Below, piece by piece: positions 12,903-24,543 of a stretch of DNA of 64,000 nucleotides. This stretch comes from Acarospora socialis (Eukaryota > Ascomycota > Lecanoromycetes > Acarosporales > Acarosporaceae), in assembly GCA_025617375.2 (NCBI GenBank), contig JAMYGW020000011.1:372001-436000 (forward strand), in the 5' to 3' direction. Position 1 is the stretch's first letter, and the number at the start of each line of letters is the position of its first letter. Position numbers and translations under genes: made by a program. Below the pieces are notes generated by a model. That model was given only the letters and a program-made list of their open reading frames with translations, was not told the DNA's origin and did no database searches.

Positions 12903-15900
12903 ATGATGAGTGTTAGTATCTTACCTGGGCCCCAATGATACGTTTGAGATTCCCTACACTATCGCATCCTCACGCAGCAGCAATGGCTCAGTTGTTAGAC
13001 TTAAGTGCTAATATATAATAAAGCATCGAGATCCAGACAAAGCAAGGCGCTACATAAGCCTGTTGGATAACGCACGATGTAATGGTAACTGGCAAGAAGT
13101 GCCAGAGCTTGTACGGAAGGTCAGCAAACATGCGCCGCAAAGAAAATGTACGAGAGTGACGGCTCAGCAGCTTCCTTTCACTGGCAGAGGAAGTCAGCGA
13201 AACGCGACGTCTGACTGTCCCATTCCATAGGTCTCATCCTAGTCGCCCAGTCAGAACTCGAGATAGTGTCACAGTCCTCAAGGCGGCCTTTGACCTCTCC
13301 CTCGACCGCTTCCCGCAGTCTGTCGCAGCTAATCCCAAGTTTGCTGACAGCAATCGAGCACGAGAATACAATCACCGAGGATGCTTTTCAAGCGCAAGTA
13401 TGCTTAGGCTGGGTTCATTGGGCCTTGGGTGAGCCAGCGCTTGCTATATCACGGTTACCGAAAGATCATGGGCGCATATTCCTAGCATTCTCAGAAGATG
13501 GGAGGGAACCCTCGGGGTGGACGCGCGTCTGTGCTGTCAAAGGAGCGTTCATTAGGGGTGAGTCATTCTCTCAAAATCTCACGCCTCATAAGCAAGATAC
13601 TGATTGCGTCCAGGTGCTTCCCAGGAGAAGGTGTTCGGTGCCAAAGAAGCATTGGAGACCTTCAGTTCCATTCTCCCGTTACTTCCGAGTATAAGTGCAT
13701 CTAGTCTGAGCGCAGAGCAGCGATTATGGACTGAACGTCTACTCGCAAGGTTCTGTGTATTATCAAGCCAAATAATATCTGATTTTGGAGCTTCGCACAC
13801 CAGCCCCGTCACCGACCTTATGGCGTTTCGTGCCTGGGCGACCTTTTGGGAGGGTCGGCCGAGTCAAGGCATGACTGAGATCGATGGGCCCAGAGTCGAG
13901 TCTGGAATCTTGCGCCGGCACATCTGGAAGGCCTATTACGATATATTGTCCACCATCTTACAGCGAGGGCTGCGATATGAACCTCCATCGAACGCTCTGG
14001 ATGAAAAGTCAGGCCAATCTGTTGCGACGCGAATGCTTCAAAGAGCCGAACTGAAGCGCGCGGAGACAACGTATGAAGGTCTGATGTTGCAAGAGATACG
14101 CTTCCCTAAGGCAGACGAGGTAAACGTGGAGGTAGAAGAATGGGTGGAACAGGTAATGCGGAATTGGCGACTACTTTGCGGACCGACGTGGCACGACCAA
14201 GAGCTGGGAGAGGGCGAACAGGAAGCTGCGGGCAGAAATGTCCTAGATGTAAGTCTAGTCTACATCATTTCTCATACATGAATTCTCGAGCCGTCCAAAT
14301 TGTGCCCCATGGCTAACACGGGTTCCTTCTAGATACTCTACCGAGCCGCCATGAAAACCTTCCACTCAACAGCTGTTTTGAGGCATTTATTCACAGTACA
14401 TACTTATCTAGCCGAATTCGATGTAGGTTTCAAAGCCCTGGATACCTACTTCGACATCGTCACCAAGGGTAGGGCTCGTGTTAAGAAGTCGGGCGTTCTC
14501 GAGAGCAGTCTTGATGACGATGAAACGGCAATTAGAACTGCAGCGGAGGGTATCTCGATTCTCTGTCGGTTTGGTTCACGGGAGCAGGCGAAGAGGGCGC
14601 GAGACTTGGGTAGGATGCTTGAGCAATGGCTCCAACAGTATAACCCGGACAACTCTCTTCAGTCGATATCAAATGGACAAGAATCGGCAATGGCTGTTTA
14701 CGAGAAAAGCTCAGAGAGGTCAACAGTCTCCCCAACGGGCCTAGCAATAGCATATCGTGCCATTGGAATTAGCCAGGCACATTGGGCAGAGATGACATAC
14801 GAAGCCACCACACGTGCGGAGATTCAAGCAACCGCCCTGCAAAATTTGCAAAAATCCCTTGAACCAGAATTGGGCGCCTCGGAAAGCCTGGAGACACTTT
14901 TTGCTCTTGGCATGCTCTCGGCGAAGACTAGAGATCTAAGCACAGCTATACGAGTTGTGAAGCGCGCTCTGTCCTCACTTCCACGAGGCTCAACCTCGTT
15001 GAGCCGACACGTCGTATCAGCGGAAAGGGAAGCACCGATTGGGTGGGACCCTGAACAGAATATCATCCTACAGAAGCGTAGGCTTATTCCCTTCTGGCAT
15101 CTTTTGACGTTACTCATGAGTGCGGAACAAGACTGGACCACCGCGTTACGGTCATGTGTCGCTGCGTTTGAGCAATTTGGTGATCCGTCTTACCCCCTTG
15201 GAGCGGAAGACGTCTCGATATTCAAGGAGAAGTTCGAAGACGCCACTGTGAGCTCGAATCAGCGCGCTGAATCGAATCGTGCAGGCAGAGGTCCCGTGGA
15301 TGACATGGACCTCTATGAGACGCACGGCATGGTTGAGATCAAAATGACGCAGCTGGCGCTCATGGAAGTGCTTGAGGGACCAGAGGCGGCTGTGAACGCT
15401 GGCAATGAACTACTTGTCCTCTTCACAAGACTTTTTAAAGACCTCGATGTCTTGGTCTCCCAAAAGTCTCAAAAAGAGGTCATCGCTCCGCCCCAAAGCT
15501 CTAGCGGTACTGTCAAAAGCATGCGGGGTAGCCTGTTTGGTCGATCAAAGACCTTGCATAAGAAGAGCCATAAGAGCAACACCAGCGTAGACTCCGCAAT
15601 CGATCCTGGCACTATCAGGTCCAGTGATTCCAGGCACTCTCATGATGGCGCAGCAGCTCCAACGATTCAAGTGACTGGTGAGGACGGAGAGGTCCCGAAA
15701 ACGGAAGCTCACCATCGTCACCACCATTTTCACCATGAAGCTAGTACTAAAGGACAGAAACTGCAGAAGCGAAGCGGAAGTCTCAATAGCAAGAAAAGCT
15801 TTGGGAGCTTTCGGAGGAAAGGGGGTTCCAGTTCAACGAACTCTGTTATCATTCCCAGCCGTGACCAGGTCGGGGTACCTGAAGTCGTTGAGGAAGACAA

Positions 15901-17044
15901 GGTCGGTGTATTGGAGCGAACACCGATGGGTGATCGTATCGTCAAGGATGAATATCAGCGGGCAACAAACTTCACAGCCGCATCTACATCACCTCGAGCT
16001 CTCGGTGTAGCCATGTCACAGAATCTTCCTCCTCCGGCTTCTCCTCCAGGCGAAAGCCACCACGAATCTCAGAACGCCACACAACCTCTATCCCGTATCG
16101 CACACAACTTCCATCCTCGACAGCAACCACCACCGCTCTCTCACAAGCACCAGACACCGAACCAAGACGTCCGGCTTCCAACGATATCTCCCCACTCCTC
16201 ATCAATCCAACCCGGCCCACATTTCCCCAAAGCACGCGAACGACGTCACGCTCTCAGTCTGCTCGTCAAGATTTGGCTACTACTAGCAGGTCTTTACCGA
16301 CGAGCCGACATGCCCGAGGACGCGAGAGGCGCATGGGACGAAGCCTCGACGCACGTGCAGAGCATCGAGGCCGATGTCGCGACCCAGACATCCAGCAGCA
16401 GCCTGGCCTTCGAGGCACGCGACTGGGGATGCTGCAAAAGCGTCGATGAGCTCTGGGGCGACGTGTATACCGAGCGAGGTAACCTCGCACAGACGCTGGC
16501 AGCACCTCAAGAAGCAATCGAGTACTACGAACGAGCCCTGTTTCATTGCATCGACCATCCTGCTGCAACGGTCGCGCTGGCGAATCTCTTATTAGATATT
16601 TATACCCAACCTACAGCGACCGCTCCATACCCGACATCCATCGGATTCGGTCCGACCTCGACTCCATCATCCCATGAGTCTCCATTCTCAAACTCAGACC
16701 CCTTCGCCCTCGACGACAACGACATTACCAAGAACAACCCCGGGCCTATCCCGCACGACCCATCTCATACGAAGATACCTAGCCTATCCACCCCCGCCCT
16801 TGACGAAACCACCCTCCTTGCTGGCCTCGCCGCCCGCGACCGCGCCCACGGCCTCCTATCGTCTCTCACTAAACTCGGCACAGGTTGGGACAATTCAGAA
16901 GCGTGGTTCGCTCTTGCAAGAGCGTATGAGGAAGGAGGGCAGGTGGACAAGGCGAAGGAGGTGTTGTGGTGGTGTGTCGAGTTGGAGGATACGAGGCCGG
17001 TTAGGGGGTGGGAGTGTGTTGGGTTAGGGGGGTTCGTGCTCTAA
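12903..17044 (+). CDS. YPP1: TPR protein YPP1 (cargo-transport / PI4-kinase complex)
   Basis: Exons by hand: possible tiny first exon 12903-12911, then 13024-13147, 13231-13557, 13614-14248 and 14333-17044; all known junctions keep frame. Without the first exon the protein is already about 1,265 residues. The first exon is a guess: the second is preceded by a good branch point (GTGCTAAT) and acceptor but has no ATG. The N-terminus KARRYISLLDNARCNGNW, then VPELVRKVSKHAP, and QAQVCLGWVHWALGEP are typical of Ypp1/TTC7-type proteins. These tether the PI4-kinase Stt4 at the plasma membrane and support endocytosis. TPR-like units occur in the middle and at the C-terminus (EAIEYYERALFHC; DNSEAWFALARAYEEGGQ). 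A disordered insert near 15480-16240 contains a His cluster (HHRHHHFHH) and Ser-rich stretches. The last 140 bases are strongly G-rich. Confidence 0.88.
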
Positions 17045-18815
17045 GGGTATTGGGCAGAGAGAGGGAAAGGGAAGGCGGGGAAGAGGGTGTGTACTTCGTT
17101 ATATCGATGAATAGGTGGTTCCTCTGTCATTGATAGTTGTGGGCTTGACACATGTTGTCCGTCTGTGACTGCCCAACACACTAAGGTATCCTGAGTGCTG
17201 ACTCGATCACTATCTCGCACACAGGACAACGGCGCAAGAGAGCAGAGTGCGGGAGGCAACGCATCGCCGGAACAGAAACCTCCCATTATCTCAAGGCGCC
17301 CATACCGAATCATCCTCGATTCAGGTGCCACCTTGCCCTGCATAGTTCCTTTCCGAACAAGACCACCAGAATGAGATCCATAGCCCTTCAGCACCACAAT
17401 TGCCATCATCCGCGTGCACACTTCGCTTCTGTCGCATGGGCTCGTTAACTCCATCACATCCCTGCCCATATTCCCTACCTTATGTTCCATGACCGACCCA
17501 ATACGAAATCTTAAGCGTTGTCGCCCTAATCACCCCAATTACGAACCAACAGAACAGGGATGCTCAACTACTCATGACGCCGTGCTGTTATCATCCAGTT
17601 TCTTAAAGTACCTCTCCTATCTATCGAAGTGTATACATGTACATGGGGTGGTCGGAGCAGTGCGATCGTTTTATCTTGCTTCTGGTGCTGTGCGTTCTTG
17701 CGAAGCCCTAGGCATCATAAGTTCTCGTTTAGTCTGTCATATTGCGTGCTTGGCCAGCCTTGTTCTTCATTCGTAGCAGTCTTCGTGCTTGCGTGCAAGC
17801 GTGGCCATATGCTGCAGATATGGAGTACTTGGAATGAACTCTTTCCGGACATGTTCGGATGGGAAGCGCTCGGCTTTCCTCTGCTCTCCCAAGAGTCTTT
17901 CGAGTACACTTGCGTGGAGTGATGTGATAATCTGACGAGCGCTGATTGTGGAAATCTCACAGAGCAGTGGGCGATGCTTCCCGCATAGGGGTTGCTAGAG
18001 CTGGAGCTCTGCAGCTCAGCTCAAGCTTTGCAATCCCATTAATTGGTTTGCCCGCACCTTGAATGGCTGCGGTTGAATCCACCGCTTTGATCTCGGTAAA
18101 CAGAAGATGGGGTTCCAGAGAGGGCCGATACAGTTTGGTTCTTACAGCGAGGTTTTGCTGATCAAGTTCTTCTCGTTTTGAAATTCTCGGAGAAATGCAG
18201 ATCCTCCCCCTCCAGGTGTCGCATTAAGTTTCCACTCTTCCATCACGGCGAAGGTGATATTCGCATTGAGAGACCTGACGGTGAGACAAGTGAATACGTT
18301 CGGAGTCCGCCCATCTATGCTTCGGATAGCGAACGCTCTCCCTTCTGTCTTGTATCCACAGTTTGAAACTTCTAAGGTCCTCGAGATCTGAGAAGGGCAT
18401 CCGCTTGCCCTATGCCTGGGCGCCGATACGTCTATCGGGAGTACGGCCAAGGAAGCAATACGCGCATGGCGCGGCTCATAGATGGCTTGGGTCGCAGCTT
18501 GATGTGTTACCCAGAGCGAAAGTCCACCGAGCCTCAATTGAGTGAATGTTGTTGTGGCCAAGGTACGAAATCCGCTGCGTCTGATTCATTGAGCACATCA
18601 ACTTCTCCTCAACGCAGAAATATACAATCTCACCCACGAAACGTTGATTTCATCGCAACTCCTGCCTATTCTAGAAGAGTATCCGCAAAGCATTCATCTC
18701 ATCATAGCTCTTCGTTCAGTTTCTGACCGGCTTTGAGAACTTCACATACCTCAGGAGTCTCAGTTTATCTCGTGATAGCACTGAACGTTCTCGATTAGGA
18801 CGAAAGTAGGCAACG
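17045..18815. other. intergenic, with one decayed coding-like stretch
   Basis: About 1.8 kb after YPP1. Open frames near 17041-17490 (minus) and 17414-17922 (plus) show no family resemblance. The stretch 18178-18726 is listed separately. Confidence 0.45.
18178..18726 (+). pseudogene. possible decayed small gene, function unknown
   Basis: One frame reads almost continuously from 18178 to 18726. The first part contains HGEGDIRIERPDGETSEYV, followed by SPPIYASDSERSPF; the second contains PGRRYVYREYGQGSNTRM and a Ser/His-rich tail. Two stops interrupt it near 18364-18372 (TGA and TAA). Each could arise from one C-to-T change (CGA to TGA, CAA to TAA), which fits repeat-induced or CpG-type decay. 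I tried to remove the stops as an intron but found no donor-acceptor pair that keeps the frame. A minus-strand open frame (18142-18561) overlaps, so coding on either strand remains unproved. Confidence 0.25.
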
Positions 18816-20539
18816 ATGCCAACGACAAAAGATATCCCAAGCTATCTGTCCGACCATGCTAACACGGGTCCTGCATTATCACCTGGTAAGTCAACGCAAT
18901 TTACCTTTACCAACGTACTTGAAACTTTACTAACTCCAACAAGCTGCGAATCGTCTCCAAGGCGCGAATCAACATGACTTCACCTCACACATGCCCAGCC
19001 AAGTATCGTGGACCATCGACAGTATGCCAGATATTCTCTACCAATGGAAACCCACCGCAGCGAACATCAACACGGACGAAGTCGACTTGAAACCATATCT
19101 CATCTTCGGCAAAGTTCTGCGAGACTTCGACGTTCTACCAGACAGGATCTCATCCAACGTCGAGCCGTGGCTGCTTCAAGCATGGTTTCGTCTCGACTCA
19201 CGGATAAGATGGGAGGACATCACAGACCGGATCGAGCCCAGTGCCCGCCCTAAGTGGAATACGATCAACATGGATTGTGTCCGTCAGCGCGAGGACTTCT
19301 TCATGCGACCGTGGTCGCCGTCGAAGGGAGTCAGCACCCGAACTCGAGATAGGGTGTTCGAGAAGGTGTTACGTAAGGCGGGTATTGATCCGGCTCGTAA
19401 CACGACTCGTGGGCTCACTCCTGGTTTGATCGATCCGAGTGCGGGACCGAATAGCGCGAGGATTCCTGTGCCGAAGAGGTGGACGAAATCACGGAAGCAA
19501 CGGAAGGCGGAAGTAGAAACGGTTGTTGCTGTGAAGGGTGAAAGAACCAACTCTGGCTCGCGCATCTCCCCACGAAATATCGGTGGGAGGATGTGGAGAG
19601 CAATAAGAAGGAAGGAGAATGGTAATCACAAACCTGGCGAGAGGAAGCGGGGAACTCCAACTAATGTAAAGCTTGACGTAGATGATCAGACCAGCTTGGG
19701 CGAGCAGAAGGCACGTGATAGCCAAGCCCCATCAGTCAACAAGGTGGAGGGAGTCAGTGGAAGGCAGCCACGTAAACGCAAGGCAACAACAATCGAGACT
19801 GAGGAAGTGGATGAAGACAGAACACCAAAACGCAGGGATATGGGAGTGGCGAAGCAGCAGCGGCCGCCGGTGGAGACACCGCGAAAGCGAAAATCTCCAA
19901 GGAGCGGGGAAACAGAGCAGAAGGAGCAGGAAAGACCTCGAAAGCTACGGAAACTGCGGCCAAAAGCAGTCGAAGAGCTAGAGCTTGAGCTAAGGAAAGA
20001 GGCAGAAGATTATGATGATAGTCTTTATCCTGATTTACGGTCTGCTCAAGGCCGTAAACGGTTACGGCTTTCAGAGCCAGACTTTACTGCCAGTCTCTCC
20101 ACAATCACGGAAGCAGCTTATGGCTGCCAGCAGTCGTGTCCTGACTTTATCCAAAGAAAAGCAGGCAACCGATATTGTCGACGTCGGAGCAAGGAGAGCT
20201 TACATCGGATACTTACAAGCGCCGGTGGTGGAGCCGAATTATGTACAGATGGAGAGCATGCGTCGAGAACCTCCCGCTGGGTTTGCCAGCAATACAAGCG
20301 GCTATCCTCCTCTCGTCCACTCTCCAGCTCTAGGAACAGTCGATTTCCGGGTTTACGCAGACACAGAGACCGAGCATTCAGCTGATCTTTCTCTTCCATC
20401 CGCAGTCATGACACCTCGAGACTTAGGGGAGGATATGATATCGTCGAATCATTCTACCCAGTGCGATCTCTTCGGCGACTGCATGGTGGATGATTTCGAG
20501 GACATTTTCCAGCGCACCTTCTACAATACAAGTGCATGA
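18816..20539 (+). CDS. DSR-family protein, probably nuclear, function unknown
   Basis: Exon 1 is 18816-18885 (MPTTKDIPSYLSDHANTGPA). A 58-nt intron (GTAAGT, TTACTAAC branch, AAG) leads into exon 2 at 18944. The DSR core lies near residues 75-125: VLRDFDVLPDRISSN, then FRLDSRIRWEDITDRI, then NTINMDCVRQREDFF. It is followed by NTTRGLTPGLIDPS. I recall this kind of sequence from uncharacterised ascomycete proteins but know no function. The second half is rich in Lys/Arg clusters (QPRKRKA, TPRKRKSPR, RPRKLRKLRPK), consistent with nuclear location or nucleic-acid binding. Oddity: the first frame stops at 20385, while a better protein-like frame (+1) continues to 20539 and ends DDFEDIFQRTFYNTSA. 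A 70- or 73-nt intron starting GTTACG near 20058 would join them. A one-base frameshift is the alternative. Confidence 0.7.
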
Positions 20540-20617
20540 ACCTCGATAAAGATCAGATGATCGCCTGCGTCTCTTCTGCCCAAAAGAATTCCAAAAAGTA
20601 TATGAATTGAATGTTGT

Positions 20618-20681
20618 GGACATGCTGAACTCAGGACCTTTCCCATACTAAGGGAATATCATGCCGCTAGACCACATGCCC
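20618..20681 (-). pseudogene. tRNA-like relic with truncated T arm
   Basis: Read on the minus strand, 64 nt fold as most of a cloverleaf. There is a 7-bp acceptor stem (GGGCATG with CATGTCC, one G-U pair). The D arm resembles eukaryotic tRNA-Pro (TGGTCTAGCGGCATGAT). The anticodon stem TTCCC/GGGAA holds loop TTAGTAT, so the nominal anticodon is AGT. The T arm is only CTGAGTTCAG, about 7 nt short, so no proper B box remains. This looks like a deleted tRNA copy. A functional nuclear tRNA is unlikely because internal Pol III promotion needs the B box. Confidence 0.55.
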
Positions 20682-22562
20682 GATGTGCCTGTTGACGTGA
20701 TTGCAACTCGCAAATTGTGGTTGTGTAAAGAGTACATGGCCACCACCAGGAGATTGCTGATCAGCCAGAATTGAGCTTGGCTGTGTTTGACTTGAGAGAG
20801 AGGATCAGATATAAATCTCTAAATGCTAGGGCAATGGAGGCTATGAACGTGCAGGCGAACTTTCAGCGCACAGTCAAATACAGTCACCATGCCACTAGTC
20901 GTATTGGCTGCAGGCGGGCAGCGACTGATGGAGGGTAAGTAAATCACATTGACCGGATGAAGGACAACTATGGAGCAGCAAGCAAAGCCACAGTTGCTGC
21001 ACCTCCTTCTGTTCTTAGTCTTATCAATCCAAAGCTTCCACAACCAGTTCCACATAAGAGTAGCTTTCCTCTCACTTTCAAGCAGCTACGAAGCACAAGT
21101 GACTATGAACCCAAAACAACCAAACTTAGAACAAAGAGAAGCCCTTTGTCCATATATGTAAGCTCTCCACACACAGAGATTCTAGGATAAGGCCCCAAGT
21201 GATTACTAGCAAACGGCCCTGAACTATTTACCATAGAATATAAAGAAGCTACGTTACCATTAAGCCAGCCTTGACCGCGTGATATCCACGAAGCTCTGAT
21301 CACAATGGCTCTATTGCCAAGACAGGTTAGAGTGGACGTGACTTCAGATTTGCGAGAAATACCAATGGCATCTCACTAATCTCACTTTGCTTTAAACCAA
21401 CATACTGCTGGGACCCAGGCTTCAATGAATCCAACACACTTCTTCCACTAGCTCCTCTGAAAGAATGAATACCTATCAAAGAAAATCAAAGAGATTGACA
21501 AGCGAGTATTGCGCTGCAACCCGCTCTTTTGATTGGTAGATATGTTGAGATTACCGATCAAGAGTCACGTTGCGAAAGCCGATAACGGAAACAGTGAATT
21601 CATGCCTCCTCGTCCTTATAACGCCAAACATTGCCAAGTAATGACATTGTGATAGTCAATCAGAGGAAAGAGATGGATTGAGGGCGTGGCATCAACTCAC
21701 TTGCCCTGGGCTTGGCGCAATCCACTTGGGATCGCCACGGTTGAAAGCCTCCTTTTCTACTAGGGCTAGGTAGCCCTACCAAAGAGGTGGTGTTCCGCGA
21801 TGGGAGAGCATCTGGAGTTGGTCACCCGGTTCGTAGATTGAGTTGCAGAGCAAGCCAAACAGTGGCAAATGCTGCGCCTGGTCTGTGAAGATGCTGATAT
21901 GAAAATATGGAGATCGGGGATGCAGATCCTCTGTGCCTGAATAGGAATTATCACCACTTCTCAGCAATGAATGTCGTGATCAGCTTCGATCTAGACAACC
22001 CAATAGTGATGGATAGCTTCGGATGAGAGGCGGTGATGAGAGATTCGGTAGGTACAGAGCTCACCTCCTGTTTGCGTCTCGAACTCAAACGTCTGTATTC
22101 ACATCAAACATCTAATGTGTTACTCGAATGCTAGTATTCACCTCGTCAGAGATTTCGTCACTTCGCCCTTTAAGTACCATCGAAAGGATGAAAAGCTGAG
22201 CTTTCGAACTCATCATCTGTCAGACGAATCAGTTACCTCAACGAACACGGTCTTCAAAGCTCCTTGCCTCTAGACTCAACGTAGTGATAGCTGATCAGTA
22301 CCTCGCCTCCAGCTCGGTGACCAACCCTGACGGCAGGAAACGTGCGAGGAAGACTTATTCTTTCCTCAGACCATACTCTCAGCGAGTGATATTCCCATTT
22401 TCTGACACCTTACTCATTTAACGCACCAAGCCAGCAACAATAGAAATACGAAAGTATTGTTACTGACTCTCGAAATCCTTTCGACATTATCCACGAGATC
22501 ACTCTTCCTCCCCATCCTAAGAAGAAAGCAACTGAAGAATACGTGGATCGAGCAGCTTGAAA
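20682..22562. other. intergenic, about 1.9 kb
   Basis: No open frame longer than about 80 codons and no recognisable family on either strand. Composition is fairly AT-rich. It separates the two intact DSR-family genes. Confidence 0.5.
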
Positions 22563-24161
22563 ATGAGTAATACTCACAACTCCAGAGTACGTCGGGTCCT
22601 AAGGGGCCAGGCGCTTGCCGAAGCCATGCAAAACTTCTCTTCCGTAAGACAGCTTGTGGCAAACGGACAGCCAGTAGAGATATGTCCAGATGGAGATGAA
22701 AACAACCCCTTCAACGAAAATAGTGATCATCCCGCTGAGGCAGGATGGTCGAACAACAGTCTTCCAGATGAGCTTGGAAGGCTCAATCCTCCTGAAGAGT
22801 GGCGCAAAGAGGGCAAGGTTCCTGACCTTGTTATCAATGGAGTGACGCAGCGTGATAGCAAAGGACGGCCAATACGGAACTTTGGGTTTCTTCCACGCTA
22901 CTTGTCGAGCGATCTGCCGGGAAAGAAGATCGAGACATACTTCCACAAAGATTCGAGAGTTAGGTACGATGATCTTTGGGCACGGATGCCCAGTTGCACC
23001 CCGCCACTGACGAGGGCTATCAAGAATCATCGTTACAATAACAAGCGAATTCGGGAGGTCAGAGCGCCGTTTCATATCCCGTGTTTTACCACGAAACGTA
23101 CGACCATTACCAGAACCGATGTTGAGATTGCTGCAACATTGACTCGTGAGATGGTGCGACAGGCTACGGTCTGGCCTGTCACTCCACAAGGCATCCAAGA
23201 CCCAAGTAATCCAACGAGATTCTTGCCTCTAAACTCGTTTCTGGAATCGTCAGCTCAGTTTGACATGGGAAGTAAAAGGACGTGGAAGTCAATATACCTC
23301 CTCTGTGTACTGAACGTTGTCGCGAAAGTCAGAAACGCGCCTGGAGACTTCTCCACACTCAGCAGGAAACATCTGCCCAAGTCTTGGAGTGATCGCCTTT
23401 CGGGACGTCGTGCGGCGGTCCTGGAGGAGAGCGCAGACAGCGATGGTGATGATCGGCGGGGGAACTCGAACCACCGTACAACAAGTCAAGAACAGTCGGC
23501 TCCGGAATTGTCAGCCAGTAAGATTTCGACTGAGGTGGAGCGCAAGCGTTCAATCGAAGAGAGGACTAGTTCGGATGACCAAGCAGCCGAAATTCTCCAG
23601 TCTTCACCATTTAGGGGGACAGGTGTAACACTGAGGCTGGGACAACATCGAGCTGGCAGCCCGGATTCCAGGAGCAATTTAAACAATGATGCTCTGATCA
23701 ACAATCGCAATCGCACTCGATTTCACAGCCAGAATACGAACAGCTACCATAACCCGATCACTAGGTCAAGGCAACTTAGCTCGCAAGCACTCTTATCCTC
23801 AGAGCTGTTTGAGCGAGCAGCCACACTCCGGCAAGATCGAGATTCGCAGATTCGGCATCCTCGAGTTAGCCCTGCCACTCCGGAGAGTATGGGTCGCAGA
23901 GCTCCCAGAGTCAGTGTACAGACTGAGCCGCTCCAAGCTTTCGGGACGGGGCGTATCCTCCTAGATTATGGTGCACGTTACGCTTCCGGTAGCGCCAGGC
24001 AGAATGGCCACAGCTCGGCATATGGCGATCGAGAACAGTTACAACCACCAAGCCATGGGCTTCCCGGTCTGCACGACTGTGACGAGAATATCGATTTCTC
24101 GCGATATGCGCCGGTCGATCTCGAGGGTCTTGATGACAGCAATCCATTCAGGATTTACTAA
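22563..24161 (+). CDS. DSR-family protein, single exon, function unknown
   Basis: A 532-residue single-exon gene. The start chosen is the ATG giving MSNTHNSRVRRVLRGQ; the codons before it are not a better start. The DSR core spans about residues 85-150: LVINGVTQRDSKGRPIRNFG, then FLPRYLSSDLPGKKIE, then KDSRVRYDDLWARMP. A second conserved-looking block, QFDMGSKRTWKSIY and LNVVAKVR, lies at about 232-260. It is repeated in the fragment at 24544. The C-terminal half is disordered and rich in Ser, Arg, Asn and Gln. There is no signal peptide or membrane segment. It lies in the accessory island beside helicase relics. The motif order strongly suggests common descent with the genes at 1-760 and 18816, although overall identity is low. 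Confidence 0.72.
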   Translation: MSNTHNSRVRRVLRGQALAEAMQNFSSVRQLVANGQPVEICPDGDENNPFNENSDHPAEAGWSNNSLPDELGRLNPPEEWRKEGKVPDLVINGVTQRDSKGRPIRNFGFLPRYLSSDLPGKKIETYFHKDSRVRYDDLWARMPSCTPPLTRAIKNHRYNNKRIREVRAPFHIPCFTTKRTTITRTDVEIAATLTREMVRQATVWPVTPQGIQDPSNPTRFLPLNSFLESSAQFDMGSKRTWKSIYLLCVLNVVAKVRNAPGDFSTLSRKHLPKSWSDRLSGRRAAVLEESADSDGDDRRGNSNHRTTSQEQSAPELSASKISTEVERKRSIEERTSSDDQAAEILQSSPFRGTGVTLRLGQHRAGSPDSRSNLNNDALINNRNRTRFHSQNTNSYHNPITRSRQLSSQALLSSELFERAATLRQDRDSQIRHPRVSPATPESMGRRAPRVSVQTEPLQAFGTGRILLDYGARYASGSARQNGHSSAYGDREQLQPPSHGLPGLHDCDENIDFSRYAPVDLEGLDDSNPFRIY

Positions 24162-24543
24162 ACTCTTACACCTCGATTCCTGTCAGACCGTTGCGGTAGA
24201 TAACAATCACAGTGGTGATCTACATGGGTAATTTTTCTTTCTTGCACAGCTCTGCATGTTGTTCAGATGGTTATTTGGGTTCAAGAGCGAGGCACCACGA
24301 CTGCAGAAGATCCTGTTGGATAAATTTGATATGCACGCCACTTTCCATCCAAACCGACTCTCTAAAGATTAGCCTTAGTTGTTCCGGGCAATCGAGTAGC
24401 TGGTGACACCAGATGTGCTCTTTGAATCCGTCGAAGCCACCAACAAGGGGAGCAGATAGCATTGCAGCAACTAAGCCACCGGCTTCCATTTTCATGACTG
24501 CGACGATGCAAACTTATCGTCGATCTCGACTGAACCGGGAACA
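24162..24543. other. spacer with degraded repeat copy
   Basis: Short spacer between the 22563 gene and its truncated copy. It contains the first copy of the degraded repeat described at 24328. The 100 bases before the fragment may be badly decayed upstream paralog sequence, but no frame is convincing. Confidence 0.4.
24328..24378 (+). repeat. degraded short repeat, copy 1 of 3
   Basis: The core CGCCACTTTCCATCCAA, followed about 25 bases later by TTAGCCTTAG, recurs with changes at 27607-27676 (CGCCACCTTTCCATCCAA, later TTTAGCCTTG) and more weakly at 26661-26720. Downstream, AGTAGCTGG is shared with copy 3. All three lie in the decayed island, so this is probably the remains of one mobile or duplicated element. 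Confidence 0.4.
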
